Below, piece by piece: positions 45,640 to 55,085 of a DNA stretch of 64,000 nt (positions within the stretch are counted from its first letter, which is position 1; the number at the start of each line of letters is the position of its first letter). Source of the stretch: UBA6522 sp965221035. GTDB lineage: Bacteria; Pseudomonadota; Gammaproteobacteria; Steroidobacterales; Rariloculaceae. The DNA lies in the NCBI GenBank assembly GCA_965221035.1, contig OZ244860.1:2232001-2296000 (forward strand), written 5' to 3'. The notes under the pieces were generated by a model. The model ran no database searches. It was not told the DNA's origin and worked only from the letters and a program-made list of their open reading frames with translations. Both the position numbers and the translations under genes were made by a program.

Positions 45640-46321
45640 ATGGCGACCACCAGCGGCACCCCTTGGACAGAGCGGGAAATCGAAGTAATCGTCAATGATT
45701 ATTTCGAGATGCTCGAGATCGAACTCGCGGGCGATTCGGTCGTCAAGGCGCAACGCAATCGAAGCCCGCATCGACGCGAGCAAGATTCATAACCGCATCG
45801 CCGATGCGGCCATTCCCGGAACTCCCCCTGCCGGAATCTTGATTTACACGGAGGCACCCGTGTTGAGCCGCCAGCTGCAAGACAAGGAGCATGCCCTGTA
45901 TCGGCTGGTCAAAAAGTACGACCCCGCCCTACGCGACGCCAGGGCGCGGGCACTTGGGGAAGCGGGTGAGGAATACCTGTTTCAGGCCGAACAGAACCGC
46001 CTCTCGGAAGTTGGCAGGGACGATCTCGCCGGCAAGGTGCGCTGGGTTGCGAAGGAAGACGGCGACGGTGCCGGATACGACATCTTGTCGTTTTCGAAGC
46101 GGGGCGAGGAGCGCTGGCTTGAGGTCAAGACAACAAACGGCCCAGATACGACACCTTTCTGGATTACCGCGAACGAGCGTCGAGTTTCCGAAGAACGGGC
46201 TGATGTGTTCAGGCTCACCCGGCTGTACAACTTTTCCCGAGCGCCTTCAGCCTTTCGCCTTCGACCGCCGCTGACGGATCATGTGCGGCTTTCGGTTACG
46301 CAGTATCGGGCATCCTTTTAG
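45640..46321 (+). pseudogene. Frameshifted DUF3883-domain gene
   Basis: ATG 45640 reads MATTSGTPWTEREIEVIVND, then LAGDSVVKAQRNR, and stops near 45792, which matches the start of DUF3883 proteins. In another frame the region to 46321 gives the matching C-terminal part: TPPAGILIYTEAPV, KVRWVAKEDGDGAGYDIL and ERWLEVKTTNGPDTTPFW, with the D...ExK signature of a nuclease-like fold. The middle of the usual protein is missing, so a deletion plus frameshift is likely. DUF3883 domains are often found in restriction-related loci. Confidence 0.65.
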
Positions 46322-46394
46322 TGTCGTAGAACCCGTGGATGCGAATTTGCGTCTGCTATCGCAATGGACTAAGCGTCTACAAAGGCTTCGTAAA

Positions 46395-46775
46395 TTATGG
46401 GCGCAAGTGTCTCCACCACCGGCATCTCCGCTCACCCTGTCGATCCATACAACGAGATGTGTTGAATCGCCCATCCAAGGGTGGGTCAATTTTGGACGCC
46501 GATCCCCAAGCCGAATTGCCGGCGAACTTCGCCGCTTCCGACAAACTGCGATAGCAGGCGGTAGTTCTGCCGTTCGTAACGAACCTTGCCTGCGCGCCGA
46601 TGGGACTTGGCAGTCCCATCGGCACGTGTTTGCTTTCGTAGAGTTCCACCAGATCGACCAGAACATCGAGCTCGTCGCCCTCGGGGCTGTCGGGTTCCGC
46701 GTCCATGAGTTCGGAGATCCGGGTCAAAGCCGCCTCGTGGTCCCGTTCGGACCGGATGGGCTTGATGTCAGCCAT
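46395..46775 (-). pseudogene. HigA-type antitoxin, C-terminus degraded
   Basis: ATG 46775 opens MADIKPIRSERDHEAALTRI, EPDSPEGDELDVLVDLVELY and ESKHVPMGLPSPI, a good match to HigA-like antidotes (COG5499). After about 65 residues the expected helix-turn-helix is replaced by unrelated sequence. Fragments such as LLSQFVGSGEVRRQF appear in another frame, so indels have broken the DNA-binding half. The frame stays open to 46395 by chance. It follows a truncated toxin gene by one base. Confidence 0.6.
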
Positions 46776-46776
46776 G

Positions 46777-46935
46777 TCACACCTCCTGCACATTTTCGGC
46801 GTCATACTCTGCGTGTGTGCCCACGAAGCGTATGTAGACAATGCGGTACGGGTAGTTGATCTTCACCACAAGCCGGTAGTCGTTACCTTTGATTTTGAAG
46901 ATCGCTCGGCTGTCGCCAACGATGGTCGGGCATGC
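46777..46935 (-). pseudogene. HigB-type toxin, N-terminus missing
   Basis: The minus-strand frame gives SRAIFKIKGNDYRLVVKINY, then PYRIVYIRFVGTHAEYDAEN and QEV before TGA at 46777-46779. This is the C-terminal half of HigB mRNA interferases. Upstream of about 46935 no HigB N-terminus can be read in any frame. The toxin is therefore a remnant, next to a broken antitoxin. Confidence 0.65.
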
Positions 46936-47237
46936 GGGGGGCCCGGTCGGTGAAGTATGTGTATTCCCCGAAAGAGCCCTCGACTACGCGCTTAGGAAGA
47001 GGAGTGGAGCAAACGTCCGCGCGTTCGGGCGCAGCGCTGCCCCAAGCAGGGCCGATCCAATGCCGATGGTGTCCCTGGCAACCGAAAACCGCTCACTTTT
47101 CACTTTTGGCAAATGAACCCCGCACACCATGATGATGACGACATCAGTTGCCCTTCACTTGGTTTTGTCTCTTGGGAGGCTATATTCCAAGTTGCCACGT
47201 ATCGCGGTCAATTCACGTTTCTGGGCATTTCGCCCAG
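46936..47237. other. Intergenic stretch, nothing firm
   Basis: I see no convincing gene in these 302 bases. A 48-codon plus-strand frame from ATG 47113 (MNPAHHDDDDISCPSL) overlaps the end of the WYL gene and has no recognised relatives. Part of the stretch may be decayed toxin sequence. Confidence 0.3.
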
Positions 47238-48233
47238 TTATTCGACAAGGCCAACATGATGCCCGGCGAGGCCTTCGCACATACCTCGCAACCGCTCCCG
47301 CAACTCCTTGGGCTTCTCCACCCTGACCGCCGTGCCCCAGGTAAAGAGATGCCAGCACATCTCATCCAGACCGCCCGCCCTGAATTTCACCGTCAATGAG
47401 CCATCCTTGTTCTCGACCATAGTCTGGCCCGGATGGAACCGGAAGGTTGCGGCATCGTGTGCCGCACTCGTGTCGAACCGCAGCACGACATCCACGGGCG
47501 GTTCCTGAAACGCGCCGAACGAGCGTTCGGCGTACTGTTGTAGATCAAACCCGGTATCTCTAGCGAACGTCTCGCGGGTGATGCGTGCCTCGCTCACGTT
47601 CGCAAGTCTCCAGAGCCGGGGCTCCTCGGCCCAGTCGGTGCTTCCGACCAGGTAAGCGCGGTTGCCGTAGAGCACTCCGTAGGGGTCGACGATCTGACGG
47701 CTGGGTTTCCCGGATGATCGTGAGAGGTAGTTGAATTCCACCCTGCGGGTGGCGGTGATCGCGTTGCGGAGAAGCGGGAGCAACCCGTGTTCGATGTGGG
47801 GGCGTGGTCCCGGACGCATGGCCGAACCCTCGGCCCGCATGAGCGCCTCCAGTTCGTCGCCGAAGGCCCGCTCGTTGAATGTTCGCCGCAACGCGAGCAA
47901 CTTGGCGACCAGTTCCCGCAAGATTCCGGCACGCTCCGTTAACCCGGCCCGGTCCAGGCGGCTGGCTGCGGATTCCAGTTCCGCCAACTCCTCCGGCGTG
48001 ATCTGAACCAACCCGCGCAGGCTTGTGGACCGAAGCCGCCAGTGAATGCGTTTGTCGCCAGTTTCGACCAGCTGGAGCGGGCCGAACGCCGTTTCGACGG
48101 CATCGCGCATGCGTTCCGCCGTGCGTCGGCTGACGCCGAACTCCGCCACAATGTCGTCCATCGTCAACCCGCCTCTTGCGCCCTGGAGGCGGATAGCCAG
48201 ATTCACGATGTCCGTAAGCCGCTCGTATCGCAT
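47238..48233 (-). CDS. WYL-domain transcriptional regulator
   Basis: This 331-residue protein starts MRYERLTDIVNLAIRLQ. An N-terminal winged helix (LTMDDIVAEFGVSRRTAERM) is followed by a WYL domain (IVDPYGVLYGNRAYLVGS) and a C-terminal WCX-like extension (WHLFTWGTAVRVEKPKELRERL). WYL regulators bind nucleic-acid-like ligands and often repress phage-defence operons (the BrxR/CapW type). The gene lies 40 bases downstream of the double-AAA ATPase gene on the same strand and is probably cotranscribed with it. Confidence 0.88.
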   Translation of the reverse strand: MRYERLTDIVNLAIRLQGARGGLTMDDIVAEFGVSRRTAERMRDAVETAFGPLQLVETGDKRIHWRLRSTSLRGLVQITPEELAELESAASRLDRAGLTERAGILRELVAKLLALRRTFNERAFGDELEALMRAEGSAMRPGPRPHIEHGLLPLLRNAITATRRVEFNYLSRSSGKPSRQIVDPYGVLYGNRAYLVGSTDWAEEPRLWRLANVSEARITRETFARDTGFDLQQYAERSFGAFQEPPVDVVLRFDTSAAHDAATFRFHPGQTMVENKDGSLTVKFRAGGLDEMCWHLFTWGTAVRVEKPKELRERLRGMCEGLAGHHVGLVE

Positions 48234-48273
48234 ATCGGTATTTCTACTTCAACCTGAATTGCAACGGCCCCAC

Positions 48274-50367
48274 TCAACCGCCATGAACCCCAAAACCGAT
48301 CCGTCGCGGACGGTCCGGCTTGGCGTCGCACTCCTCGCGCAACATGGCCGCCAGCGCTTTCGCGTCCTGCTGATTGCCAAGAATCTCCGCGCGCCGCCGC
48401 ACCACGGCGAAGTCGCCGGGGGTCACGACAGACAGCGCCCGGACTTCCGGGGGCGCGGCCTGCCCGAAGAAAATGCGAAACGCCTTCTCCGACTGATCGG
48501 GGGCGAGATAATCCAGGCGAAGCTTGAAATCGAAGCGCCGGAACGTCGCGGGGTCGAGATGCTCGCCGAAATTGGTAGTGCATGCAAATGGGAGCGGGTG
48601 GCTTTCCATCCAGGTGAGCATCTCGTTGACTTGACCGATCTCCCAATTGCGACACGCAAAGCGCCGGTTGGAAAGCAACGAGTCAGCCTCGTCGAATACC
48701 AGGAACTGTCCGCGGTCGCGCGCCTCCGTGAAGGCTTCGGCGATCTGTTTTTCCGTTCCCCCCACCCACATGGACATCAGGTCCGAGGCCCGCTTCTGCA
48801 ACACTTCCAGTCCGGCCCTTTCGGCCAGAAAGCGGACAAACGCGCTCTTGCCGCTGCCCGGCGGCCCCTGAAGACAAAGCGAAAATCTCTGCGCACCCCT
48901 TTTCGCAAGCCGGTCGGCCAGTTCGACCGGATCAGTGGTGGTTCGGATCAGTGCGGGATCGAACGCGCCGAACGCCGGCCGGACAGGCTTCTCGCCGTGC
49001 AGCAGTCGCGACAGGCTTTGGACGCCCCGCCGGACCGTCTCGATGTCGCCTCCGTCGATGAGCCGTGCGGCGGCAGTCGCGCCGGCCGCGACGCCGGGCG
49101 TTACATCGAACTCCCTGGCCAGCGTCTGGGCATCGGTTTCGTCAGACGGAATCCCCTGGCGCTTGAGTTGCCGGGCCCATATCCGTTCGCGGACCCGCGG
49201 AGAGGGTTGACGCAACTCCAGCGCGTACATCATGCGTCGCAGCACGGTGGGACAAGTCTGGAGAGCCGCGTTTGTCGTCCATAGCGTGGGGACCCCGGTG
49301 TCCTCCAACAGCCGATTCATGAACACCTTGGAGCCGTCGGACCTGCGCTTGCTCAGACCGGGTGCGCCCAGGTACCTCGGAAACATCGATCCCGGACCCG
49401 AGAGCAAGTCTTCCATCTCGTCAAAGAGCAGAATCGAGTTGCGGCAATCCCCCAGAACGCGCTGAGCGAGGCGCAGCTCCTGAAGGCGTTCGCCCCGCTT
49501 CGGTTCGCGCCCGTGAGCGTCCGCTTCGCCGACGCTGTACATTCTTACCCCGAGCCGGTTTGCGAGCGTTCTGCAGAACTGGGTCTTGCCGGTGCCGGGC
49601 GGCCCGTACAGGAGCACGTTTACACCCCGTTTGCCCGACTCCAACGCGCCGGTGACAAGGCGCTCCACATGGTCGCGACCGTCAGCCACATGGTCGAAGT
49701 CCGACCACTTGAGCTCCGCCGCGGGCGCGCTGTCGAACAGCAGTTGCCGGACATCCGTGCCGGTCTCGACGGGCTCATGTCCCAAGCGCAAAAGCCGCCG
49801 CAGGAGCTGGAAGTCGCCATCCTGGTCGATCGATATCAGTCCCGATCGCACCAACGGTGCGTCGCTGGCCAAGCGGCGGCGCAACGTCCCCATGGAGACG
49901 CCGAGCAAGCACGCCAACGCCGTGTTTCGGAGAGAAAAGAACTGGTGTTGTAACCGACTGAATACATGGTGACTGAAAATTTCCTCCACCATGGAATCGA
50001 CTACCGACTGCGTCTCGTAGCACAGCATTAGTTCGAGCAGAAGGACGTCTGTTCGAGACAAACGCATTTGGCGGCCCAGGCGCCGGATTCGCTGTCCCGT
50101 CCTATCGGCCCGGATTCGTTTCGACGCCTTGTGCTGGTTTACCAGGAATTCGGATAGCCAAGCCCAGTCCTCCGAAGAGATTCCACCATCACTGCCAGCG
50201 CTTTTCTGCAGTCTTGGTTTCTCGGCATGGACCGGAAGTTCAAGTTCATCGGCGGCGCCAAGGACCCATTTGACCAGCTGCCCGCCCTCCGGTGACCGGT
50301 GGCGTAGCCTAGCGGACAGATTGGCCAAATAGCCAAGTACGAGGTGCCGCAGGTAGGCGGACAGCAT
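48274..50367 (-). CDS. Protein with two AAA ATPase domains
   Basis: This 697-residue protein starts at ATG 50367 behind GGAG. An N-terminal helical region of about 200 residues precedes the first AAA module (Walker A LLYGPPGTGKTQF near 253, Walker B SILLFDEMEDLL, sensor 1 LWTTNAAL). The second module has Walker A LQGPPGSGKSAFV near 503, Walker B FLVFDEADSLLS and ACTTNFGEHLD. An arginine-finger-like RRFDF follows. Both sites look functional. The tandem layout resembles Cdc48/Vps4-like remodelling ATPases, but the family is not one I recognise. With a WYL regulator downstream and two nuclease genes divergently upstream, a defence role is plausible. Confidence 0.8.
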   Translation of the reverse strand: MLSAYLRHLVLGYLANLSARLRHRSPEGGQLVKWVLGAADELELPVHAEKPRLQKSAGSDGGISSEDWAWLSEFLVNQHKASKRIRADRTGQRIRRLGRQMRLSRTDVLLLELMLCYETQSVVDSMVEEIFSHHVFSRLQHQFFSLRNTALACLLGVSMGTLRRRLASDAPLVRSGLISIDQDGDFQLLRRLLRLGHEPVETGTDVRQLLFDSAPAAELKWSDFDHVADGRDHVERLVTGALESGKRGVNVLLYGPPGTGKTQFCRTLANRLGVRMYSVGEADAHGREPKRGERLQELRLAQRVLGDCRNSILLFDEMEDLLSGPGSMFPRYLGAPGLSKRRSDGSKVFMNRLLEDTGVPTLWTTNAALQTCPTVLRRMMYALELRQPSPRVRERIWARQLKRQGIPSDETDAQTLAREFDVTPGVAAGATAAARLIDGGDIETVRRGVQSLSRLLHGEKPVRPAFGAFDPALIRTTTDPVELADRLAKRGAQRFSLCLQGPPGSGKSAFVRFLAERAGLEVLQKRASDLMSMWVGGTEKQIAEAFTEARDRGQFLVFDEADSLLSNRRFACRNWEIGQVNEMLTWMESHPLPFACTTNFGEHLDPATFRRFDFKLRLDYLAPDQSEKAFRIFFGQAAPPEVRALSVVTPGDFAVVRRRAEILGNQQDAKALAAMLREECDAKPDRPRRIGFGVHGG

Positions 50368-50559
50368 GGGTTTTCTCCAGGAGGGTTTCCTTGCTGGAGA
50401 TAAAGTTAACAGGGTGGTGCGTCAGATTCGGTCGTGTTTGATGGATGAACCGGCGCGAAGTTTGACACCTGGACACGTTCGTGTACGGTGGTTGGGGCAC
50501 CAACGGTAATTTGCGTGGGTAGAGTCCAATAACTGGCGTACTTTGCCAAGGAGAAAATA

Positions 50560-51192
50560 ATGAACCAAGAACCCTGCCGTTATTCCTTGATTAGCCACCC
50601 GCCAGAATCCAGTGTCGTGTTGGACCTGATGTCCGAAGCAGCAGACTTGCTTGTCGAGGGACGAATAACTGACGCGTACGAAAAGATCAAGCAAGCAAAT
50701 TCCGACTCCTTGCGACATTGGTTTCACTACAAGGCGCAGAGGTCGAGCGACCGCCTCAGCGAGCATGGCATTGAGGTTTCTTATCCACCCAAGACTTTGC
50801 CCGCCAAACATGGTCGGCCAACAAAGAAAGTGGAACATCGTATCTTTGAACGCGATAACTGGCACTGTCGATTTTGCGGCATCCGCGTAATAGACCGGCG
50901 CGTGCGCACCATCATGTCTCGCCTAATTCCGGATAAGCAATTACTGCGCGGTAGAGGCAACCTGAAAAGGCACGCGTGTTATGTTGTCTCAACGTCTCTC
51001 GATCACGTACTACCGCGTAGTTGGGGCGGTACCAACGACGAAAGCAATCTGGTGACCGCATGCTGGCCGTGTCAGTTTTCCCGTATGGAAAACCGGATTG
51101 ATGAATGCCGAATCTTCGATCCAAGGGACCGGGAGCCAATCCAAAGCAACTGGGATGGTCTGCTGAGGGTAAAACGTGCCAAGAAATCGTGA
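50560..51192 (+). CDS. HNH endonuclease
   Basis: This 210-residue protein begins MNQEPCRYSLISHPPE, with AAGGAG upstream. The C-terminal half has the zinc-finger HNH layout: WHCRFCGIRV, LDHVLPRSWGG, then SNLVTACWPCQFSRMENR, giving CxxC, the catalytic DH, Asn and a second CxxC. A 55-residue insertion lies between the first CxxC and DH. The N-terminal 90 residues are helical and unassigned. It is divergent from the double-AAA gene and followed by a PDDEXK nuclease gene, suggesting a nuclease module. Confidence 0.85.
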   Translation: MNQEPCRYSLISHPPESSVVLDLMSEAADLLVEGRITDAYEKIKQANSDSLRHWFHYKAQRSSDRLSEHGIEVSYPPKTLPAKHGRPTKKVEHRIFERDNWHCRFCGIRVIDRRVRTIMSRLIPDKQLLRGRGNLKRHACYVVSTSLDHVLPRSWGGTNDESNLVTACWPCQFSRMENRIDECRIFDPRDREPIQSNWDGLLRVKRAKKS

Positions 51193-51280
51193 GCACACTC
51201 CGATATTCGACGGTTCGCGGCTATCTCCGCGGTCAATAATCTTCGTGAACTTATGAGGCAGCATGGGGGCGATTTACATC

Positions 51281-52351
51281 ATGTCAGAAAATACAAAACC
51301 AAACCTCTTCGACTATGCAACCAAGGAATTGTCCCAAGATGCGGTAATCTGTTGGCTTATACATTGGGCGAGCGATTACTGCTTGGAATTCGATCGGGAA
51401 CTTAACCGTCTCGGGCGCAGATTCGTTCTGGCGTTGCTAAATAAGCATGGAGTGAGGAAACTACCCGAACGGATTGAGACCAAGATTTGTCAACAGGACA
51501 AAGGCATAGACGTACTTGCCAAACTGAGCGAGCTAGGTCCTGTACTCTTGATAGAAGACAAGACAGACTCGCACATTCACGGCAAACAATTGGAAAACTA
51601 CTACAATTTTGTCATCGATGGAAAAACGCGTCTCGAAGATGTTGCTAAAGAGTATGTCTACCCTATCTACCTGAAGACGGGTAATCAATCTCTCGCAATG
51701 GAACAGAAAATTAAACAAGCAAGCAAAGGTTTGCACAGACCTTACAAGATTTTTAGTCGAAGCGATTTCCTCGATGTATTGCGCCATTACGAAGGTGAAC
51801 ATCAAGCACTAAAGGATTATCGAGACCATCTTGAGCGTTACCAGACAGATACGGAAAGTTTCCGGAGCTGGAAAGAGCAGGACTCACAGTCCAACTGGTC
51901 TTGGGCATCATGGGAAGGATTTTACCGTTTCCTCGAAAACGAACTGGGCGATCGCGATGGCGATTGGGGGTATGTCTCGAATCCTTCAGGAGGATTCAAT
52001 GGATTTTGGTGGAACTTCATCGACATCAGTGGGAGTAATGGGTCGTACATTTATCTCCAATTGGAAGTTGATCCAACGAATAGGCCCTACCTGCTCTGCT
52101 TTAAGGTCGGCTCTGTAGAAAAAGAAAAACAGCAGCAAATGAAGTGGAAGTGGCACGAACGAATTCTTGAGGCGGGCGGTGGAAGGGTAGTCAAACCTAA
52201 GGTGATGCGCGTTGGCAAGACCATGACGGTAGGTCGATGGAAGGACGAATGGCTAGCGTTCAATGGCAAAAAAATAGATCTGTCCGCAACGGTGGAGAAT
52301 CTCAAAGAGGCCGGGAAAATCATCGAACGTGCGGCAAAAATGGTGTCTTGA
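51281..52351 (+). CDS. PD-(D/E)XK nuclease superfamily protein
   Basis: About 356 residues from ATG 51281 (MSENTKPNLFDYATKELS); an ATG six codons upstream (51263) is also possible. The start ATKELSQDAVICWLIHWA and the core GIDVLAKL followed by VLLIEDKTDSHIHGKQLENY give the D...ExK catalytic pattern of the PDDEXK_4 family. The C-terminal domain (FNGFWWNFIDISG and YIYLQLEVDP) is beta-rich. The AT-richer codon use differs from the core genes. It follows the HNH nuclease gene, and both read away from the ATPase gene. Confidence 0.8.
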   Translation: MSENTKPNLFDYATKELSQDAVICWLIHWASDYCLEFDRELNRLGRRFVLALLNKHGVRKLPERIETKICQQDKGIDVLAKLSELGPVLLIEDKTDSHIHGKQLENYYNFVIDGKTRLEDVAKEYVYPIYLKTGNQSLAMEQKIKQASKGLHRPYKIFSRSDFLDVLRHYEGEHQALKDYRDHLERYQTDTESFRSWKEQDSQSNWSWASWEGFYRFLENELGDRDGDWGYVSNPSGGFNGFWWNFIDISGSNGSYIYLQLEVDPTNRPYLLCFKVGSVEKEKQQQMKWKWHERILEAGGGRVVKPKVMRVGKTMTVGRWKDEWLAFNGKKIDLSATVENLKEAGKIIERAAKMVS

Positions 52352-53423
52352 CTTCGACGGTTTGAATTCATAAGTGATTGATATCCTTGAACATTACAAA
52401 TTCACTAGGCACAACTTCGGGGAATTGGGCGGGTTTTCGCCGGTTCAGTTCAACGCATAGGGGACCTCCGACAGCGTCAGGCTGAGGGCCTCGTAGATCA
52501 GTTACTTCAGGACGGACTTCCCGCGTAACGCAAATTTCGCCATCCTTTCAAGCGATGACCACAGAAAGCGGCTCTATTCCGCTAGGCAGGTTTTGCTGGA
52601 TGTCAAGAAAATTAAGCGTCAACTACAAGGACACGGCATCAACTTCGGGAGTCAAACGGAATTGTTCTATAAGTGGGCGTTAGACAAGGGTGGCCTCTTC
52701 ACACTAACGCTCGATCAGGGTCTAGACAGTATCGCCCGCATGATTTCGGACGAAATTTTACAGTTTCCTCGAAGCAGTATTGGACGACGTCATCAAAGAG
52801 CTGGATAGCTTATAGGTTTTTCTTATCTACCCACACGAATCCGAGAGTGTGTTCGAATACAACATCTAACTCAGTACAATGCTCGCGAATTGACTTCACT
52901 GCGAAAAAATATTTTCGAGTATCGGCCCTTAATACACCTGTGGATTTTTCATGTTGTGTGGGTCGGCTGTACTTCACAGTCGTCGCTCTCCGAGAAATTA
53001 ACACCGTTCAAATTATACCGGCCCGTCGTGAGCAATATGCTGATTTCGGCTTGGCGCGCCACAATTCCCCTTGCCGCTTCCCTGCTATCTCGCTCCAAAT
53101 TCCTCCGCGTGGGAACAGGTGTTCTTCGCGTTGGAAAAATAATCCTGCCCAATTGATTCCATGCGTGCGATACGCGATTGCGTTGACTGTTCATGAATTT
53201 CCTCCGGTGAAATGGTTACCGGCGTGGCGTATAGACTCCAAGGTAGGAGGTACTCTCCGTCCTAAGTCAATTGCAGTACAAAGTATCGAAAATTCTAGGA
53301 ATCACCGTTGGTCGGCACATTACGCGAGTCAACACCAAAAAACTCTCGGCTCAGTGTCCCAGCGCAAGGCAATGCGGGCCAAGAGTCGCATTCCAATGCG
53401 TCACAAAGACTTTGCAGCAGTTA
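52352..53423. other. About 1.07 kb with only decayed coding sequence
   Basis: No intact gene is visible. On the plus strand 52495-52815 reads LSSDDHRKRLYSARQVLL, DVKKIKRQLQGHGINFG and LTLDQGLDSIARMISDEI, then after a one-base shift FLEAVLDDVIKELDSL and TAG. On the minus strand 53194-52810 another pair of shifted frames ends FAVKSIREHCTELDVVFE, HTLGFVWVDKKNL and TAA. The two stops overlap at 52810-52815, as in convergent genes. Neither family is recognised. These look like two broken genes in the nuclease region. Confidence 0.4.
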
Positions 53424-53696
53424 TCAAGCACCCGCATCCACAAACCCCGCCGGCCTCTCCGACCCCTCCCCAAAAAAGAACTTTTCCATCTCCCCTTCCA
53501 AAAATTGCCGTGCCTTCGGTTCAATGGGTGTCAGGCGGTATTCATTGATCAACATGGTCTGGTGGCCGAGCCAGCGCTGCCAGGCGATTTTCGAGACTTT
53601 GTCGTAGATTCGCTGGCCCAGCTCGCCTGGATAGACGGGACGCTCAAGCCCCTCGGCTTCCGTTCCCAGAATGACGCATTTGACTGTGCGGCTCAC
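53424..53696 (-). CDS. yggX: Probable Fe(2+)-trafficking protein YggX
   Basis: The 90-residue protein begins MSRTVKCVILGTEAEGLERP and continues YPGELGQRIYDKVSKIAWQR, then HQTMLINEYRLTPIEPKAR, matching YggX throughout, including the Cys near position 7. YggX protects iron-sulfur enzymes and helps manage labile iron. Its start overlaps the mutY stop by four bases, so the two are translationally coupled; MutY itself has a 4Fe-4S cluster. Confidence 0.95.
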   Translation of the reverse strand: MSRTVKCVILGTEAEGLERPVYPGELGQRIYDKVSKIAWQRWLGHQTMLINEYRLTPIEPKARQFLEGEMEKFFFGEGSERPAGFVDAGA

Positions 53697-54772
53697 TTGG
53701 GCGCCTCCGTTGCGTGTTGCCCTGCGTTCGGCGGCTGCCGTGCCCGCAACAGGGCCGCGATGGGCGCGGCGACACCAACCCGGTACGCCTGCGCGGTGTT
53801 ATACCAGAGCCATCCGTCCCGGTCCATGAGCGTGTTCGCCGCCCCGTCCAACTGAATTTCCAGCGGCTGGATCATGAGGTCGAAATGGCTGAAGGCGTGC
53901 TTGAAGGGCGCTCCCGCCGTGTATTCGCGGACTTCCACGCCCAGATGCCGTCTGCACCAGTCACCCGGACCATCTTCGACCGCCAGTTCCGGCAGGCTGT
54001 ATAGCCCGCCCCAGATGCCGTTCGGCGGGCGCCGTTCCAGCAGCACGTCCCGGGCGGCGTTGGCGATCACCAGCATTCTTGCATCGCGCCGAGGCCGATC
54101 GCGCCGCGGGCGGGGCGTGGGCAGCACCGCTTGCAGGCCCCGGATACGCGCCTGGCAATCCTCAGCCAGCGGACACTCGCCGCAACGCGGCCGCATGCGA
54201 GTGCACAGCGTGGCACCCAGGTCCATGATCGCCTGGGCGTACTCGGCCACCCTGGCATCCGGCGTATGCCGCTCCGCGTGCGCCCAAAGCGCTTTCAGCA
54301 CCGCCGCGCCGCCCGGCCATCCCTCCACCGCTTCGTGGCGAGCCAGCACTCGCTTGACGTTGCCGTCCAAGATCGGGGCGCGTTCGCCGTGGGCAAGCGC
54401 CATGATCGCGCCGGCGGTCGAGCGGCCCACGCCTGGCAACGTCATGAGCCCCTCGACGCTCGCCGGGAACTCGCCCCCGTAGTCCCGCACGACCTTCCTG
54501 GCCGCCGCGTGCAGGTTCCGCCCCCGGGCGTAGTAGCCGAGACCCGCCCAGTAGCCGAGCACTCGGTCCAGGTCCGCTGCAGCAAGATGCTCCACATCCG
54601 GAAACGCCTCCATGAACCGCGTAAAGTACGGGACGACGGTCGCCGCCCGGGTCTGCTGGAGCATGATTTCGGAAACCCAGACGCGGTAGGGCGTCCGAGC
54701 TGTCTGCCACGGCAGCCCGCGCCGACCATGGGCGTCGAACCAGGCGAGCAACCGTTCTGCGAAGGGTTTCAT
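53693..54772 (-). CDS. mutY: A/G-specific adenine DNA glycosylase
   Basis: This 359-residue protein has the catalytic Glu in VSEIMLQQTRAATV, the helix-hairpin-helix LPGVGRSTAGAIMA with the catalytic Asp in ILDGNVKRVLAR, and the 4Fe-4S cluster cysteines in CTRMRPRCGECPLAEDC. The C-terminal NUDIX-like domain recognises 8-oxoG. MutY removes adenine paired with 8-oxoguanine. It forms a coupled unit with yggX, as in other gammaproteobacteria. Confidence 0.97.
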   Translation of the reverse strand: MKPFAERLLAWFDAHGRRGLPWQTARTPYRVWVSEIMLQQTRAATVVPYFTRFMEAFPDVEHLAAADLDRVLGYWAGLGYYARGRNLHAAARKVVRDYGGEFPASVEGLMTLPGVGRSTAGAIMALAHGERAPILDGNVKRVLARHEAVEGWPGGAAVLKALWAHAERHTPDARVAEYAQAIMDLGATLCTRMRPRCGECPLAEDCQARIRGLQAVLPTPRPRRDRPRRDARMLVIANAARDVLLERRPPNGIWGGLYSLPELAVEDGPGDWCRRHLGVEVREYTAGAPFKHAFSHFDLMIQPLEIQLDGAANTLMDRDGWLWYNTAQAYRVGVAAPIAALLRARQPPNAGQHATEAPK

Positions 54773-54931
54773 GGGGACTTGTCGGATAGTCCATGTCGGC
54801 TAGATATATTGCAAGCAACTTGGCTCAGCGGCGAATTGGTTCCCTGGCCTGGATCGGCACACCGTATCGGCAACATCGGATCGGCAACATCAAGCCATGC
54901 CCGCCCCGTTCCGCTAGAATGGGCCATCGGC

Positions 54932-55006
54932 GCGGGCGTCGTATAATGGTTATTACCCTAGCTTCCCAAGCTAGAGACGTGGGTTCGATTCCCATCGCCC
55001 GCTCCA
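54932..55006 (+). tRNA. tRNA-Gly (CCC)
   Basis: The 75-base cloverleaf has acceptor GCGGGCG paired with CGCCCGC, anticodon loop CTTCCCAAG (anticodon CCC), T arm GGGTTCGATTCCC and an encoded CCA at the end. It lies between mutY and the DUF305-propeller gene. Confidence 0.95.
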
Positions 55007-55085
55007 TTTTGAACCGGCCCGCCGACACGGCGGACACTAAAGCGAAACCGCTCAGCATACCGGCCATTCGGGGAAACGAGACTCT

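Noticed and set aside
52673..53548. A 291-codon plus-strand frame in the gene-free stretch
   Set aside because: Its composition is irregular, no domain is seen, and it overlaps better-supported remnants in other frames and the 3' end of yggX.
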